NCBI GenBank assembly: GCA_964609215.1
Contig: CAZSQZ010000003.1
Location: 1 to 64,000 of the forward strand
Direction: 5' to 3'
DNA length: 64,000 nucleotides
DNA from: JABDKJ01 sp964609215
GTDB taxonomy: Bacteria > Bacteroidota > Bacteroidia > Flavobacteriales_D > JABDKJ01
The notes under the pieces are model-generated. The model was not told the DNA's origin and did no database searches. It was given only the letters and a program-made list of their open reading frames with translations. Positions 16,251 to 25,952 of this stretch are shown one piece after another. The position numbers and the translations under genes were made by a program. Within the stretch, counting starts at the first letter, position 1. The number at the start of each line of letters is the position of its first letter.

Positions 16251-17438
16251 TTACATCCCCAACAATTTTTTCATTTCAATTTGCTTCTCTGTTTGACCTA
16301 ATTGACCATAAATCTGCATCAAAGACTGAAGCGTTCCTTTATCATCTCCTTGCAGTGCTTTTGCCTGTTCAAAATAAGGCAAGGCCTTTTTAAACTGACC
16401 TAAAACACTTTCCTTACAAACATCATATTTCTTAAATTCCTTAGGAGGAATATCGTTACACACTTTATTTGCTTCAACTGCATCGTTAAAATACATCGCC
16501 CCAATATTATAAATAGCATCAAAATATTCCGGGTTCAACTCAATAGCTTTTTCGTAAGCGGCAATTGCGCCTTCTTTGTCACCTTCTTTGTCTAGGGTGT
16601 TTCCTAGAACAAATCTGAGATTAGGGTTTGTGGGATCTTCTTCAATCATTTTTCTCACACCCTCTTGAGCTCCTTTAGAATCTCCAGAAGATAAAGACAT
16701 ATTCACCTGTTCGCCCAACAACCCAGGATTTCCAGGGTATTTTTCAAGACCTGCTTCTATTGCTTTTTTAGCATCTTCCATTCTATCTTGGGACTTATAC
16801 AAGTTAACCACGGTATAGTACATATCTGCACCATTATAACCTGTATCAATACACTTTTGATATTTTGCAAGAGCTTCATCAATCATTCCAGCTTTCTCTG
16901 CCGCAAGACCAGCATTAAATATAATAGCTGTATCTAAAATTCCCATTCCTGAACTAATATCGGTTGCAGTATTAAAAGCCATAAGTGCTTTTTCATAGTT
17001 TTCGTCATTAAACCTATCTATTCCAGCGTTGATACTCAGATTCTTTAGGCTTTCCATTGCTCCAGCAACTTCCTTTTTATAACTCCCCTTCGTATCTAGC
17101 TCCATTTGTTTTTCATACGATTCCTTTGCTTTAGTAATAGGGTCAGACACCAAAGATTTTATTTCATCTTTACTACTGTACTGAGCAACCAAAGTGTAGA
17201 TCTCACCTCTATATCTCCATGTTTTCTCTTTAACCATGGATTTTTCATTACTTATAGTAGGCTCAATAAATTCGATCGCTTTTTGTAAGTTTTTGGCACC
17301 ATCTTCAAAGTTATTTGTACCAAGCATAAGCAACGCATCTTTATATGCAAGATTTGCACTCACTACCTTACTATTTTGTCCAAAGGCATTAATAGAGAAC
17401 AGTGCAATAATTGCTAGCGTTAATATTCTAAGTTTCAT
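16251..17438 (-). CDS. secreted tetratricopeptide repeat protein
   Basis: This 395-residue protein has a clear signal peptide (MKLRILTLAIIALFSINAFG, about 1-20) and at least six TPR-like helix pairs. The clearest is GDKEGAIAAYEKAIELNPEY near residue 290. It is probably periplasmic, and TPR arrays normally scaffold protein complexes. It lies 74 bases downstream of gyrA on the same strand and has its own terminator, so it may be read from the gyrA transcript. No enzymatic domain is present and the partner is unknown. Confidence 0.85.
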   Translation of the reverse strand: MKLRILTLAIIALFSINAFGQNSKVVSANLAYKDALLMLGTNNFEDGAKNLQKAIEFIEPTISNEKSMVKEKTWRYRGEIYTLVAQYSSKDEIKSLVSDPITKAKESYEKQMELDTKGSYKKEVAGAMESLKNLSINAGIDRFNDENYEKALMAFNTATDISSGMGILDTAIIFNAGLAAEKAGMIDEALAKYQKCIDTGYNGADMYYTVVNLYKSQDRMEDAKKAIEAGLEKYPGNPGLLGEQVNMSLSSGDSKGAQEGVRKMIEEDPTNPNLRFVLGNTLDKEGDKEGAIAAYEKAIELNPEYFDAIYNIGAMYFNDAVEANKVCNDIPPKEFKKYDVCKESVLGQFKKALPYFEQAKALQGDDKGTLQSLMQIYGQLGQTEKQIEMKKLLGM

Positions 17439-17512
17439 TTGTATTTATTTATAAACGTGATGTAAAAATATGATTTATTCCATATTCACATAAGCATTTT
17501 CTATGCCATAAT

Positions 17513-20104
17513 TTATTCTTCTTCGGAATTTGCGCCTTCCGAATCAGATTCGGTCTGATTTTCAGGGTTTTCAGCACTTTCTTCTTTAGGATCGTTATCA
17601 GCACCTTCTTCAGCTTGATCATTAACCAATTCCTCAGTAGGCGCGTTATTTTCATTTTCGATATGATCTAAACTCACTTTAGCAACAGCTGCAATTTTAT
17701 CCTCTCCTTTAAGATTAATAACCTTAACTCCTTGAGTTGCTCTTCCCATTACTCTTAAATCCGAAATATTAATTCTTATGAGAACACCAGAACGATTAAT
17801 AATCATCAATTGGTCGTTATCTGTAACCTGTTTAACTGAAATTAAAGATCCAGTTTTATCCGTTATATTGATCGTTTTAACGCCTTTACCACCACGGTTT
17901 GTTATTCTGTAATCTTCAAGTTTAGATCTCTTTCCAAATCCTCTATTTGAAATTACAAGTATCTCAGCATCATTATCTTCAATACAAACCATTCCAACAA
18001 CTGCATCTTTCTCGTCCTTCAATCGTATTCCTCTCACACCAGTGGCAGTTCTTCCCATTGGCCTAACCTTAGCTTCAGGGAATCGAATAGCTTTTCCAGA
18101 TTTTACTGCAAGTAGAATTTCACAATTTCCATTGGTTAATTTAGCTTCAATAAGCTCATCGCCTTCACGAACATTGATTGCATTAATTCCATTTGATCTT
18201 GGACGACTATACTTTTCTAAAGTTGTTTTCTTAATGATTCCATGTTTAGTGCACATCACAACAAAATTATTGTTGATGTATTCTTCATCCTTAAGGTCCT
18301 TAACATTCATATAAGCCATGATCTTATCATCACTTTCAATGTTTAGCAAGTTTTGAATCGCTCTACCCTTGGACGTTTTAGACCCTTCAGGTATCTCAAA
18401 AACTCTCATCCAAAAACACTTACCTTTTTTAGTAAAGATTAAGAGCCAATTATGATTGGTTGCAACAAATAAATGTTCTAAGAAATCTTCATCTCTAGTA
18501 GTACTTCCTTTTGATCCTACTCCACCTCTTCCTTGAGTTTTATACTCTGTTAAAGAGGTTCTTTTCATATACCCCAAATGAGAAATAGTAATAACCACAG
18601 ATTCATCTGCAATCATATCCTCCATTTTCAGATCTCCACCTGAGTACTCAATATTCGTTCTTCTTTCGTCACCGTATTTTTCTTGAACCTCTTTAAGCTC
18701 TTCCTTAATGATATCCATTCTCATTCCTTCATCGGAAAGAATAGCTTTTAAGTGCTCAATGGTCTTCATCAATTCATCATGCTCCGCTCTAATCTTATCT
18801 CTTTCTAGACCAGTTAGCTTTTGCAATCTCATATCTAGGATTGCTTTTGCCTGAATTTCAGATAAGTCGAAAGTCTCCATTAAACCAGTTCGAGCAACCT
18901 CTGGAGTAGCACTTGCTCTGATCAATTTTATAACTTCATCTAAATTGTCTATTGCGATCAATAAACCTTTTAAAATGTGCGCTCTTTCCTCCGCTTTTCT
19001 TAGTTCATATTGCGTTCGTCTTACGACAACATCATGTCTATGCTCAACAAAATAGTGAACCATTTCCTTTAGGTTCAACAACATTGGACGCCCATTAACC
19101 AAACAGATGTTATTGACTGAAAAAGAGGTTTGTAGAGCAGTGTATTTGAATAAATTATTTAAAACAACATTTGGAATAGCGTCACGTTTTAGGTCGTAAA
19201 CTATTCGCATTCCTTTTCTATCAGATTCATCTCTGATATCAGAAATACCTTCCAGTTTTTTGTCGTTAATTAAATCGGCAGTTTTCTTGATCATGTCTGC
19301 CTTATTCACTTGAAATGGTATTTCCTCTACAATAATTTGCTCACGGCCATTTTTATTCTCTTCGAATCTCGCCTTCGCTCTCATTACTACTCTTCCTCTA
19401 CCCGTCTCAAAAGCTTCCTTTACACCTGTATAACCATGAATAGTTCCTCCTGTTGGAAAATCAGGAGCTTTAATGTGCTCCATTAGGCCTTCAACGGTAA
19501 TATCCCTATTATCTATGTATGCAATTGTGCCATTAACGACTTCAGTTAAGTTATGAGGCGGCATGTTGGTAGCCATACCCACAGCAATACCACTTGCACC
19601 ATTAACCAATAAGTTCGGAATACGCGTAGGAAGAACAGTAGGCTCTTGAAGAGAATCATCAAAGTTATTTCTAAAATCAACGGTCTCCTTGTCTAAGTCT
19701 GAAAGTAACTCTTCCGCTGCTTTTCTTAACCTTGCCTCAGTATATCTCATCGCAGCAGGGCTATCTCCATCAACAGAACCAAAATTCCCCTGTCCGTCTA
19801 CCAATGGATATCTTAAAGACCACATCTGCGCCATCCTTACCATGGCGTCATATACAGATGTATCTCCATGTGGATGATACTTACCAAGTACTTCTCCAAC
19901 TATTCTAGCTGATTTTTTATAAGAACGGTTTGCTGCCAAACCAAGATCCTGCATCCCATATAAAACCCTTCTATGAACAGGTTTTAATCCATCTCTCACA
20001 TCGGGTAATGCTCTCGACACTATTACGCTCATAGAATAATCTATGTAAGCAGATTTCATTTCGTCTTCGATGTTAACCGAAATGATTTTTTCTCCGTCTA
20101 TCAT
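17513..20104 (-). CDS. gyrA: DNA gyrase subunit A
   Basis: This is an 863-residue type II topoisomerase subunit that cleaves and rejoins DNA with GyrB. The catalytic tyrosine is Y121 in RYTEARL. The quinolone-pocket region reads HPHGDTSVYD, with Thr (82) and Asp (86) at the positions of E. coli S83 and D87, so no classical resistance change is evident. The beta-pinwheel C-terminal domain carries a GyrA box, QGRGGVG, which separates it from ParC. The last 45 or so residues are an acidic, Asn/Glu/Ser-rich tail. It is divergent from clpC. Confidence 0.98.
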   Translation of the reverse strand: MIDGEKIISVNIEDEMKSAYIDYSMSVIVSRALPDVRDGLKPVHRRVLYGMQDLGLAANRSYKKSARIVGEVLGKYHPHGDTSVYDAMVRMAQMWSLRYPLVDGQGNFGSVDGDSPAAMRYTEARLRKAAEELLSDLDKETVDFRNNFDDSLQEPTVLPTRIPNLLVNGASGIAVGMATNMPPHNLTEVVNGTIAYIDNRDITVEGLMEHIKAPDFPTGGTIHGYTGVKEAFETGRGRVVMRAKARFEENKNGREQIIVEEIPFQVNKADMIKKTADLINDKKLEGISDIRDESDRKGMRIVYDLKRDAIPNVVLNNLFKYTALQTSFSVNNICLVNGRPMLLNLKEMVHYFVEHRHDVVVRRTQYELRKAEERAHILKGLLIAIDNLDEVIKLIRASATPEVARTGLMETFDLSEIQAKAILDMRLQKLTGLERDKIRAEHDELMKTIEHLKAILSDEGMRMDIIKEELKEVQEKYGDERRTNIEYSGGDLKMEDMIADESVVITISHLGYMKRTSLTEYKTQGRGGVGSKGSTTRDEDFLEHLFVATNHNWLLIFTKKGKCFWMRVFEIPEGSKTSKGRAIQNLLNIESDDKIMAYMNVKDLKDEEYINNNFVVMCTKHGIIKKTTLEKYSRPRSNGINAINVREGDELIEAKLTNGNCEILLAVKSGKAIRFPEAKVRPMGRTATGVRGIRLKDEKDAVVGMVCIEDNDAEILVISNRGFGKRSKLEDYRITNRGGKGVKTINITDKTGSLISVKQVTDNDQLMIINRSGVLIRINISDLRVMGRATQGVKVINLKGEDKIAAVAKVSLDHIENENNAPTEELVNDQAEEGADNDPKEESAENPENQTESDSEGANSEEE

Positions 20105-20373
20105 ACGTCAATTATAGGTTATAGAAAATTTTTGTAAAATTTGTCTTAAAAAACGCTCGAAAATACTGATTTTGCTTGGGTTTTAAGCTAAAACGAAGCC
20201 TGTATTTTATACACAAAATTTTGTGGAAAATTGAGCATGTCCTTAGCAAGCCGACAATGCGCTAAAAATAATTTTGGAACAATACTTGGACTAAGTAAGA
20301 TTGAACTAGATTTTTGTCCGATTACCTAACAAAATTGGTACTTTGGACGTTTAATTAATAAAAATAGATTCAT

Positions 20374-22929
20374 ATGGACGCGCGATTTTCTTCCAGAGTT
20401 AAAGATGTCATCACCTTCAGTCGTGAAGAAGCGTTGAGATTAGGACATGATTTTATTGGTGTTGAACACTTTCTTTTGGGCATTATAAGAGAAGGTGAAG
20501 GAACAGCGGTGAGAATATTAAAAAATCTAAACGTTGACTTAAAGGCATTGAGAAAAGCGGTAGAGACTTCTACCAAATCTAAAAGTAATAGAACTACCAA
20601 TCTCGGTAACATTCCATTGGTAAAGCAAGCTGAAAAAGTATTGAAGATTACTTATCTGGAAGCAAAAATCTTTAAGAATTCCACCATTGGAACAGAGCAT
20701 TTATTACTTTCCATTTTAAAGGATGAGGATAATGTCGCTACTAAACAATTGAATTTATTTAACATAGACTACGACTCAGTGAAAGACGAATTTGAATCTA
20801 TAATAGATCCTGAAGAAAGTGGGCCAGGCTTCTCATCAGAATTTCCTGGTGCTTCTGACGAAGATGATGACGGACCATATGAAAGCAGTGGTGGCGGTGG
20901 AGCTGGTGGCCAAAGAAAAGTGGGCGACAGTAAAACAAAAACTCCTGTTTTAGATAATTTTGGAAGAGACTTAACTGTGCTCGCAGAAGAAGGCAAACTG
21001 GATCCTATTGTTGGAAGAGAAAAGGAAATTGAAAGGGTTTCTCAGATCTTATCTAGAAGAAAAAAGAACAACCCAGTGCTTATTGGAGAACCTGGTGTTG
21101 GTAAATCTGCAATTGCTGAGGGTCTTGCATTAAGAATTACTCAAAAGAAAGTATCTCGTGTTCTTTTTGGAAAAAGAATTGTTGCCTTAGACATTGCCAG
21201 CCTTGTTGCAGGAACAAAATATAGAGGTCAATTTGAGGAGAGAATGAAAGCTGTAATGAATGAGCTTGAAAAGTCTCCAGATGTTATCTTGTTTATTGAC
21301 GAGATTCACACAATTGTAGGTGCTGGAGGAGCTTCTGGTTCTTTAGACGCTTCAAATATGTTCAAGCCTGCACTTGCAAGGGGAGAAATACAATGCATTG
21401 GTGCAACTACTCTTGATGAATACAGACAGTATATTGAGAAAGATGGTGCTTTGGAAAGAAGATTCCAAAAAGTAATGGTTGAACCAACTACCATTGAAGA
21501 AACCATTCAGATTCTTAATAATATTAAAGAAAAGTATGAAGATCACCATAGCGTGACTTATACAGATAAAGCTATTGAAGCTTGTGTTCAATTGACAAGC
21601 CGATACATTACAGATAGACACTTACCAGATAAAGCAATTGATGCTTTGGATGAAGTTGGCTCTAGGGTGCATATTACCAATATAAATGTGCCACAGAATA
21701 TAATTGACCTGGAAAAGGGAATCGAGTCCATTAAAGATGAGAAAAATCAGGTTGTTAGAAGTCAGAAGTATGAAGAAGCTGCAAAGCTTAGGGATAAAGA
21801 AAGACAACTTATTGAAGAACTCGAAAAGGCTAAAAAAGAATGGGAAGAAGAAGCAAAGAGCCATAGAGAGGTTGTTGATGTAGATAGTGTTGAAGAAGTT
21901 GTTGCTATGATGACTGGGATTCCAGTTCAGAAGATAGCAGAGAAAGAAAGCGGAAGGCTTGTAAAAATGAGCGATGAGCTGAAAGGAACAGTTATCGGTC
22001 AGGATGAGGCAATCTTTAAAGTGGTAAAAGCTATTCAGAGAAATAGAGCTGGATTAAAAGATCCGAATAAACCCATTGGCTCATTCATTTTCCTTGGACC
22101 TACTGGTGTTGGAAAAACGCAATTAGCAAAGGAGCTTGCCAAGTATTTGTTTGATACAGAGGAAGCACTCATTAGAATTGACATGAGTGAGTACATGGAG
22201 AAGTTTGCTGTTTCAAGATTGATTGGTGCTCCTCCGGGATACATTGGATATGAGGAAGGTGGCCAGCTTACAGAGAAAGTAAGAAGACGTCCCTACTCTA
22301 TCGTTTTATTGGATGAAATAGAAAAAGCTCACCCAGATGTATTCAATCTATTGTTACAAGCTTTAGATGACGGGCAGTTAACTGATAGCTTAGGAAGAAG
22401 AATAGATTTCCGAAATACCATCATGATTATGACTTCCAATATAGGTGCTAGACAATTGCAAGATTTTGGAACAGGCGTTGGGTTTAGCACTCAGGCTAAA
22501 CAAGATCAAATTGATGATGACACGAAGAGCGTTATTCAGTCTGCATTGAAAAAGACTTTTGCTCCAGAATTCTTGAATAGAATAGATGACTTAGTTCTTT
22601 TCAATTCTCTTAAAAAGGAACACATCCACGAGATCATTGATATTGAATTAGGAAAACTTTATGGCAGAGTTGAAGGTCTAGGATATAAGATTAAGCTTAC
22701 TAATGAGGCTAAGGATTATATTGCAGATAAGGGTTATGATGAGAAGTTTGGAGCGCGTCCTTTAAAGAGAGCAATTCAAAAATATCTTGAGGATCCTTTA
22801 GCTGAGCAAATTATTAATGCTAAACTTTCGGAAGGCGATTCCATGACCGTGGGCTTGGATAAAGACAAGAAAATCACGATTAAAGTCTCTAAACCCAGAA
22901 AGAAGAAAAAAGAAGAAGAAAAAGAGTAA
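20374..22929 (+). CDS. clpC: ATP-dependent Clp protease ATPase subunit ClpC
   Basis: This is an 851-residue AAA+ unfoldase that feeds ClpP. Two Clp-N repeats (about 1-150) are followed by a Gly/Ser/Asp-rich linker. D1 has Walker A GEPGVGKSA (about 238). A UVR-type middle domain (QKYEEAAKLRDKERQLIEEL) marks ClpC rather than ClpA or ClpB. D2 has Walker A GPTGVGKT (about 575) and the sensor region ARPLKRAIQKYLEDPLA. The C-terminus is a Lys/Glu-rich tail. Bacteroidota usually have one ClpC as a main quality-control unfoldase. It has a 269-base upstream region shared with gyrA. Confidence 0.97.
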   Translation: MDARFSSRVKDVITFSREEALRLGHDFIGVEHFLLGIIREGEGTAVRILKNLNVDLKALRKAVETSTKSKSNRTTNLGNIPLVKQAEKVLKITYLEAKIFKNSTIGTEHLLLSILKDEDNVATKQLNLFNIDYDSVKDEFESIIDPEESGPGFSSEFPGASDEDDDGPYESSGGGGAGGQRKVGDSKTKTPVLDNFGRDLTVLAEEGKLDPIVGREKEIERVSQILSRRKKNNPVLIGEPGVGKSAIAEGLALRITQKKVSRVLFGKRIVALDIASLVAGTKYRGQFEERMKAVMNELEKSPDVILFIDEIHTIVGAGGASGSLDASNMFKPALARGEIQCIGATTLDEYRQYIEKDGALERRFQKVMVEPTTIEETIQILNNIKEKYEDHHSVTYTDKAIEACVQLTSRYITDRHLPDKAIDALDEVGSRVHITNINVPQNIIDLEKGIESIKDEKNQVVRSQKYEEAAKLRDKERQLIEELEKAKKEWEEEAKSHREVVDVDSVEEVVAMMTGIPVQKIAEKESGRLVKMSDELKGTVIGQDEAIFKVVKAIQRNRAGLKDPNKPIGSFIFLGPTGVGKTQLAKELAKYLFDTEEALIRIDMSEYMEKFAVSRLIGAPPGYIGYEEGGQLTEKVRRRPYSIVLLDEIEKAHPDVFNLLLQALDDGQLTDSLGRRIDFRNTIMIMTSNIGARQLQDFGTGVGFSTQAKQDQIDDDTKSVIQSALKKTFAPEFLNRIDDLVLFNSLKKEHIHEIIDIELGKLYGRVEGLGYKIKLTNEAKDYIADKGYDEKFGARPLKRAIQKYLEDPLAEQIINAKLSEGDSMTVGLDKDKKITIKVSKPRKKKKEEEKE

Positions 22930-22951
22930 TACTCTGTCAATAATAAGATTG

Positions 22952-22989
22952 AATCTCCCTTTTATCCTTGTGATATTAGGGAGATTTTA
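22952..22989. terminator. probable bidirectional terminator between clpC and the FKBP gene
   Basis: AATCTCCC (22952-22959) pairs with GGGAGATT (22979-22986) around a 19-base loop, with TTTT on the plus-strand side. It sits between the convergent stops at 22929 and 22987. The loop is long for a strong terminator. Confidence 0.5.
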
Positions 22990-23520
22990 GTTTAAAGAAA
23001 TTAATTCTATATCGTAGAGTAACGGTGTCTGGGGTGGCACCTTCTTTTGATCACCAAAAGCTCCATGAGCCAAATGAGAAGGTAAAAACATTCTTGCCTT
23101 GTCCCCTTCCTTCATCAATAATATACCTTCGTGCAATCCGGTTTCCACACTGCTCTTTCCAATTCGAAATCTAGCCGGCTCCTTATCTCTGGAAGTATAC
23201 AAAAGAGAGTCATTTAAAAGGTAAATGGAGTAGTGAATGCTTGCAAGTGCTTCTATTTCGGCTTGTTTTCCTGAGCCTTCGTAGTATATTTCATATTCCA
23301 GTCCAGTCCCTGTTTTCTTTACTTGAAGATCATTCTTTTTGACGTAAGCCGCTATCTCTAATCTCTCTCTTTTAGCATTTTTCTTATTTACCTCTTCTAT
23401 TTGCTTTTTTAGAGTCGCTTGATCATAGCTAATGGGTTGACTATCCTTACAGGAACTGCATGCCAATAGTATGCATGCGTAAATGCCGAGGAGAAAAAAA
23501 GAGAACGTTTTCTTAAACAT
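22987..23520 (-). CDS. FKBP-type peptidyl-prolyl isomerase lipoprotein (GldI-like)
   Basis: This is a 177-residue lipoprotein: hydrophobic signal then lipobox LLAC (Cys about 21). An N-terminal helical part (about 30-70) precedes an FKBP domain, with VETGLHEGILLMKEGDKARM and LAHGAFGDQKKVPPQTPLLY as its hallmark strands. It speeds proline isomerisation in exported proteins. In Flavobacterium the homologous GldI is a gliding-motility lipoprotein, commonly placed beside nrnA, as here. Its start overlaps the nrnA stop by 8 bases. Whether this organism glides cannot be told from the window. Confidence 0.85.
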   Translation of the reverse strand: MFKKTFSFFLLGIYACILLACSSCKDSQPISYDQATLKKQIEEVNKKNAKRERLEIAAYVKKNDLQVKKTGTGLEYEIYYEGSGKQAEIEALASIHYSIYLLNDSLLYTSRDKEPARFRIGKSSVETGLHEGILLMKEGDKARMFLPSHLAHGAFGDQKKVPPQTPLLYDIELISLN

Positions 23521-24508
23521 AATTTCCCATTATTCTTTTTAGCTCTTGAACGGTTTGCTCAACGGATTCATTAGATTTTCCTCCAGCAGCTCTTACATGT
23601 CCTCCACCTTGAAAATTTTCGGAAGCAATGGTATTCACTTTTATATTATTCTTAGATCTGAACGAAAGTCTCGTTTCTCCATCTCTAGAAGACACAAAAA
23701 CCGCAACCTCCACACCTTCAATAGACAATGCCCGATTCACTAAGCCTTCTGTATCTCCTCTTTTAAAATTAAACCTTTCTAGTTCTTGATCGTTGAGCGA
23801 AATAAGAGCCACTTTTCCATCTTCAATAATCTCCAGTTTTTCACTAATCGCAAAACCGTTTAATTTCAAACGATCTACACTGTTACGATCAAAGATCATT
23901 TTTTGAATTTCCTCCGATTTCGCGCCTTTCTGAACCAAACTAGAGGCTACACTAAAAGTTGTTGCTGTAGTTCCATATTTAAAAGAACCTGTATCGGTCA
24001 AAATTCCGGTAAATAGAGCTGTTGCAGCTATTTCATCTAGTAAGTGATATTCGTCTAAATCTTCAATAAAATGAAAAATCATTTCGGCTGTAGAACCTGT
24101 GTTTGTTGAAGAAAAGAGAATGTCAAATTCATCACTTGGAAAAGGATGATGATCAATCATAACCTTTGTAGCATTACTATTGGCAACCAATCCTCCAACT
24201 CCAGCAATGCGTTTTAAATCATTATAATCTAAACAGAAAATAAGATCTGCATTGCTGATAGCTTCTTCAACTTCTATCTTGTGAAGAGAAAAATCTTTTA
24301 CTTCTCCTACTAAGTAGCTAAAAGCTTCTGGAAATGGGTCTGGCACCACTACAATTGCCTTCTTTCCCATATTTTCCAAGATCCTTCTCAAACCTAAACT
24401 ACTTCCAATAGCGTCCCCGTCTGGAGATTTATGTGTTGTGATAACAATAAACTGAGCTTGCTCAATCTCCTGTCTTATTCTTTCAATATTTCTGCTTTCA
24501 AAAAACAT
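23513..24508 (-). CDS. nrnA: DHH-family oligoribonuclease / pAp phosphatase NrnA
   Basis: This is a 331-residue phosphoesterase that removes short RNA oligonucleotides and dephosphorylates 3'-phosphoadenosine 5'-phosphate. DHH motifs in order: THKSPDGDAIGSSLGL (motif I, metal-binding Asp pair), LDYND (motif II) and DHHPFP (motif III). The C-terminal DHHA1 domain ends with NFQGGGHVRAAGG, the RNA/nucleotide-binding glycine loop. It forms a two-gene unit with the FKBP lipoprotein gene, which overlaps its end by 8 bases, and is divergent from ndk. Confidence 0.93.
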   Translation of the reverse strand: MFFESRNIERIRQEIEQAQFIVITTHKSPDGDAIGSSLGLRRILENMGKKAIVVVPDPFPEAFSYLVGEVKDFSLHKIEVEEAISNADLIFCLDYNDLKRIAGVGGLVANSNATKVMIDHHPFPSDEFDILFSSTNTGSTAEMIFHFIEDLDEYHLLDEIAATALFTGILTDTGSFKYGTTATTFSVASSLVQKGAKSEEIQKMIFDRNSVDRLKLNGFAISEKLEIIEDGKVALISLNDQELERFNFKRGDTEGLVNRALSIEGVEVAVFVSSRDGETRLSFRSKNNIKVNTIASENFQGGGHVRAAGGKSNESVEQTVQELKRIMGNYV

Positions 24509-24550
24509 AATTGCTTTGGAGCGAAGGTAATCTTCTGATAATTAAAAACA

Positions 24551-24582
24551 TTGACAGCTGCATTCATTTTTAATTACTTTTG
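24551..24582 (+). promoter_or_regulatory. Bacteroidota-type promoter of ndk
   Basis: TTG (24551-24553) and TACTTTTG (24575-24582) are separated by 21 bases. The -7 box is an exact TAnnTTTG. The ndk start lies 26 bases beyond. Confidence 0.6.
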
Positions 24583-24607
24583 CGCAAATTTTTAACATTA
24601 AAGGATA

Positions 24608-25030
24608 ATGGCAACAAATAGAACATTAACAATGATAAAGCCTGATGGAGTAGAAAACGGGCACATTGGAAAAATATTGGACATGATTATTGCAGATGGC
24701 TTTAAGATTGTTGCAATGAAGTATACAAAACTGTCTCAAGCGAAAGCAGAAGAATTTTACGCAGTGCACAATGAAAGACCTTTCTTTGGTGAATTAGTTG
24801 AGTACATGACTTCTGGCCCTATAGTAGCCGCAGTATTAGAAAAAGAAGATGCTGTTGCTTCTTTTAGAAAGCTAATTGGTGCCACAGACCCTGCTGAAGC
24901 AGCAGAAGGCACAATTAGATCTAAGTACGCAGAGTCAAAAGCTAAGAATGCTGTTCATGGTTCGGATAGTGATGATAATGCAGAAATAGAAAGCAATTTT
25001 CATTTCTCAGCTGAGGAGATGTTTGCTTAA
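24608..25030 (+). CDS. ndk: nucleoside-diphosphate kinase
   Basis: This 140-residue enzyme moves the gamma-phosphate between nucleoside di- and triphosphates through a phosphohistidine. The N-terminal RTLTMIKPDGVENGHIGKIL and the active-site NAVHGSDSDDNAEIE, with the catalytic His in VHGSD, are typical. Length is normal for the hexameric family. It is monocistronic, with a good promoter upstream and a strong intrinsic terminator 19 bases past the stop. Confidence 0.98.
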   Translation: MATNRTLTMIKPDGVENGHIGKILDMIIADGFKIVAMKYTKLSQAKAEEFYAVHNERPFFGELVEYMTSGPIVAAVLEKEDAVASFRKLIGATDPAEAAEGTIRSKYAESKAKNAVHGSDSDDNAEIESNFHFSAEEMFA

Positions 25031-25049
25031 TCAAGCCTAAAATTTTGGA

Positions 25050-25083
25050 AAGCCCTGCATTATATCTTAATGCGGGGCTTTTT
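25050..25083 (+). terminator. intrinsic terminator of ndk
   Basis: AAGCCCTGCATTA (25050-25062) and TAATGCGGGGCTT (25068-25080) form a 13-bp stem with one G-U pair and a five-base loop, followed by T residues. Confidence 0.93.
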
Positions 25084-25120
25084 GTTTGGGTAAAATTTAA
25101 GTCTGAAAATTCCCACTCAT

Positions 25121-25155
25121 AAAAAAAGCCCTGCTTTCCATAGAAAACAGGGCTT
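25121..25155 (-). terminator. intrinsic terminator of mscL
   Basis: AAGCCCTGCTTTC (25126-25138) and GAAAACAGGGCTT (25143-25155) form a 13-bp stem with a four-base loop. On the minus strand it ends in seven T residues. It lies 20 bases beyond the mscL stop and shares the AAGCCCTG core with the ndk terminator. Confidence 0.92.
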
Positions 25156-25175
25156 AAAAATTTATTCCAATAAGA

Positions 25176-25583
25176 TTACTTCTTTAAAGCATCTCTAATT
25201 TCAGTTAATAAATCGATATCAGAAGGTCCAGCAGGAGCTTCTTCTTTCGCCTTCTTCATTTTGTTATACGCCTTAGTGATCATGAATAATACAAAACCAA
25301 CAATGATTAAATTGATGATCGTATTAATCCACTTACCGTAAGCAACAACAGAATTACCAGCTTCTTTTGCAGCATCAACGGTTAAATAAGTAGTTGTGTC
25401 ATCTCCTAATACATGAAACATGTTTGAAAAATCTGTATCACCGGAAAAATAACCAACAAATGGCATCATGATATCATTTACAAATCCCGAAACAACCGCA
25501 CCAATTGCGCCCGCAAGGATAACCGCCACTGCAAACTCGATAACGTTTCCACTGGCTATAAAATCTTTAAATTCTTTTAACAT
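25176..25583 (-). CDS. mscL: large-conductance mechanosensitive channel
   Basis: This 135-residue inner-membrane channel opens under high membrane tension to release solutes on osmotic downshock. The N-terminal amphipathic helix LKEFKDFIASGNVIEFAVAV leads into TM1 with the tightly packed Gly/Ala face (AVILAGAIGAVVSGFVNDI). A periplasmic loop (about 45-75) and TM2 (about 80-100, IINLIIVGFVLFMI) follow, then a charged cytoplasmic helix. Length is normal. It has its own terminator and a 76-base gap from the DUF721 gene upstream. Confidence 0.97.
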   Translation of the reverse strand: MLKEFKDFIASGNVIEFAVAVILAGAIGAVVSGFVNDIMMPFVGYFSGDTDFSNMFHVLGDDTTTYLTVDAAKEAGNSVVAYGKWINTIINLIIVGFVLFMITKAYNKMKKAKEEAPAGPSDIDLLTEIRDALKK

Positions 25584-25658
25584 AGCTAATTTAAGTTTAA
25601 TGATTAAAGGGCAAAAGAAATAAAAAAATAGACATTTAACTAAATGATAATCAAAAAA

Positions 25659-25952
25659 CTAACCGATATGGATGTTCATAACAATTGTTTCTCCGAGGAA
25701 CTCATTTAATTTCTGAACCACTCTTTCCTTGGACATAAGCATTTCATTCTTCAGAGGTGCAGAGTTGAAATAAACATATAATGTTCCTTTCTTGAAATAG
25801 ATATTACTTGTTCTATTGGCTATTACAGGGCCCATAGCTTCTGGCCAGGCACTGATAACAGAAGCACCTTTAAAGGACTCTTCTTTACCTGTCTTTTTGA
25901 TATAATGCTTAATAGCATCCCCTATGTTTGTTGGATCAGACGAGCGACTCAT
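25659..25952 (-). CDS. DUF721 domain protein
   Basis: This is a 97-residue protein. The pattern IGDAIKHYIKKTG, then ISAWPEAMGPVIANRTSNIYFKK and LKNEMLMSKERVVQKLNEFLG fits DUF721. The domain is small, probably binds nucleic acid, and is often encoded beside recF or secA. Its start overlaps the end of recF by 17 bases, so it is translationally coupled to it. The molecular role is not established. Confidence 0.85.
   Translation of the reverse strand: MSRSSDPTNIGDAIKHYIKKTGKEESFKGASVISAWPEAMGPVIANRTSNIYFKKGTLYVYFNSAPLKNEMLMSKERVVQKLNEFLGETIVMNIHIG

Noticed and set aside
19836..19870. Possible quinolone-resistance change in gyrA
   Set aside because: The pocket reads HPHGDTSVYD; Thr at the Ser83 position is a common natural residue and Asp87 is kept.
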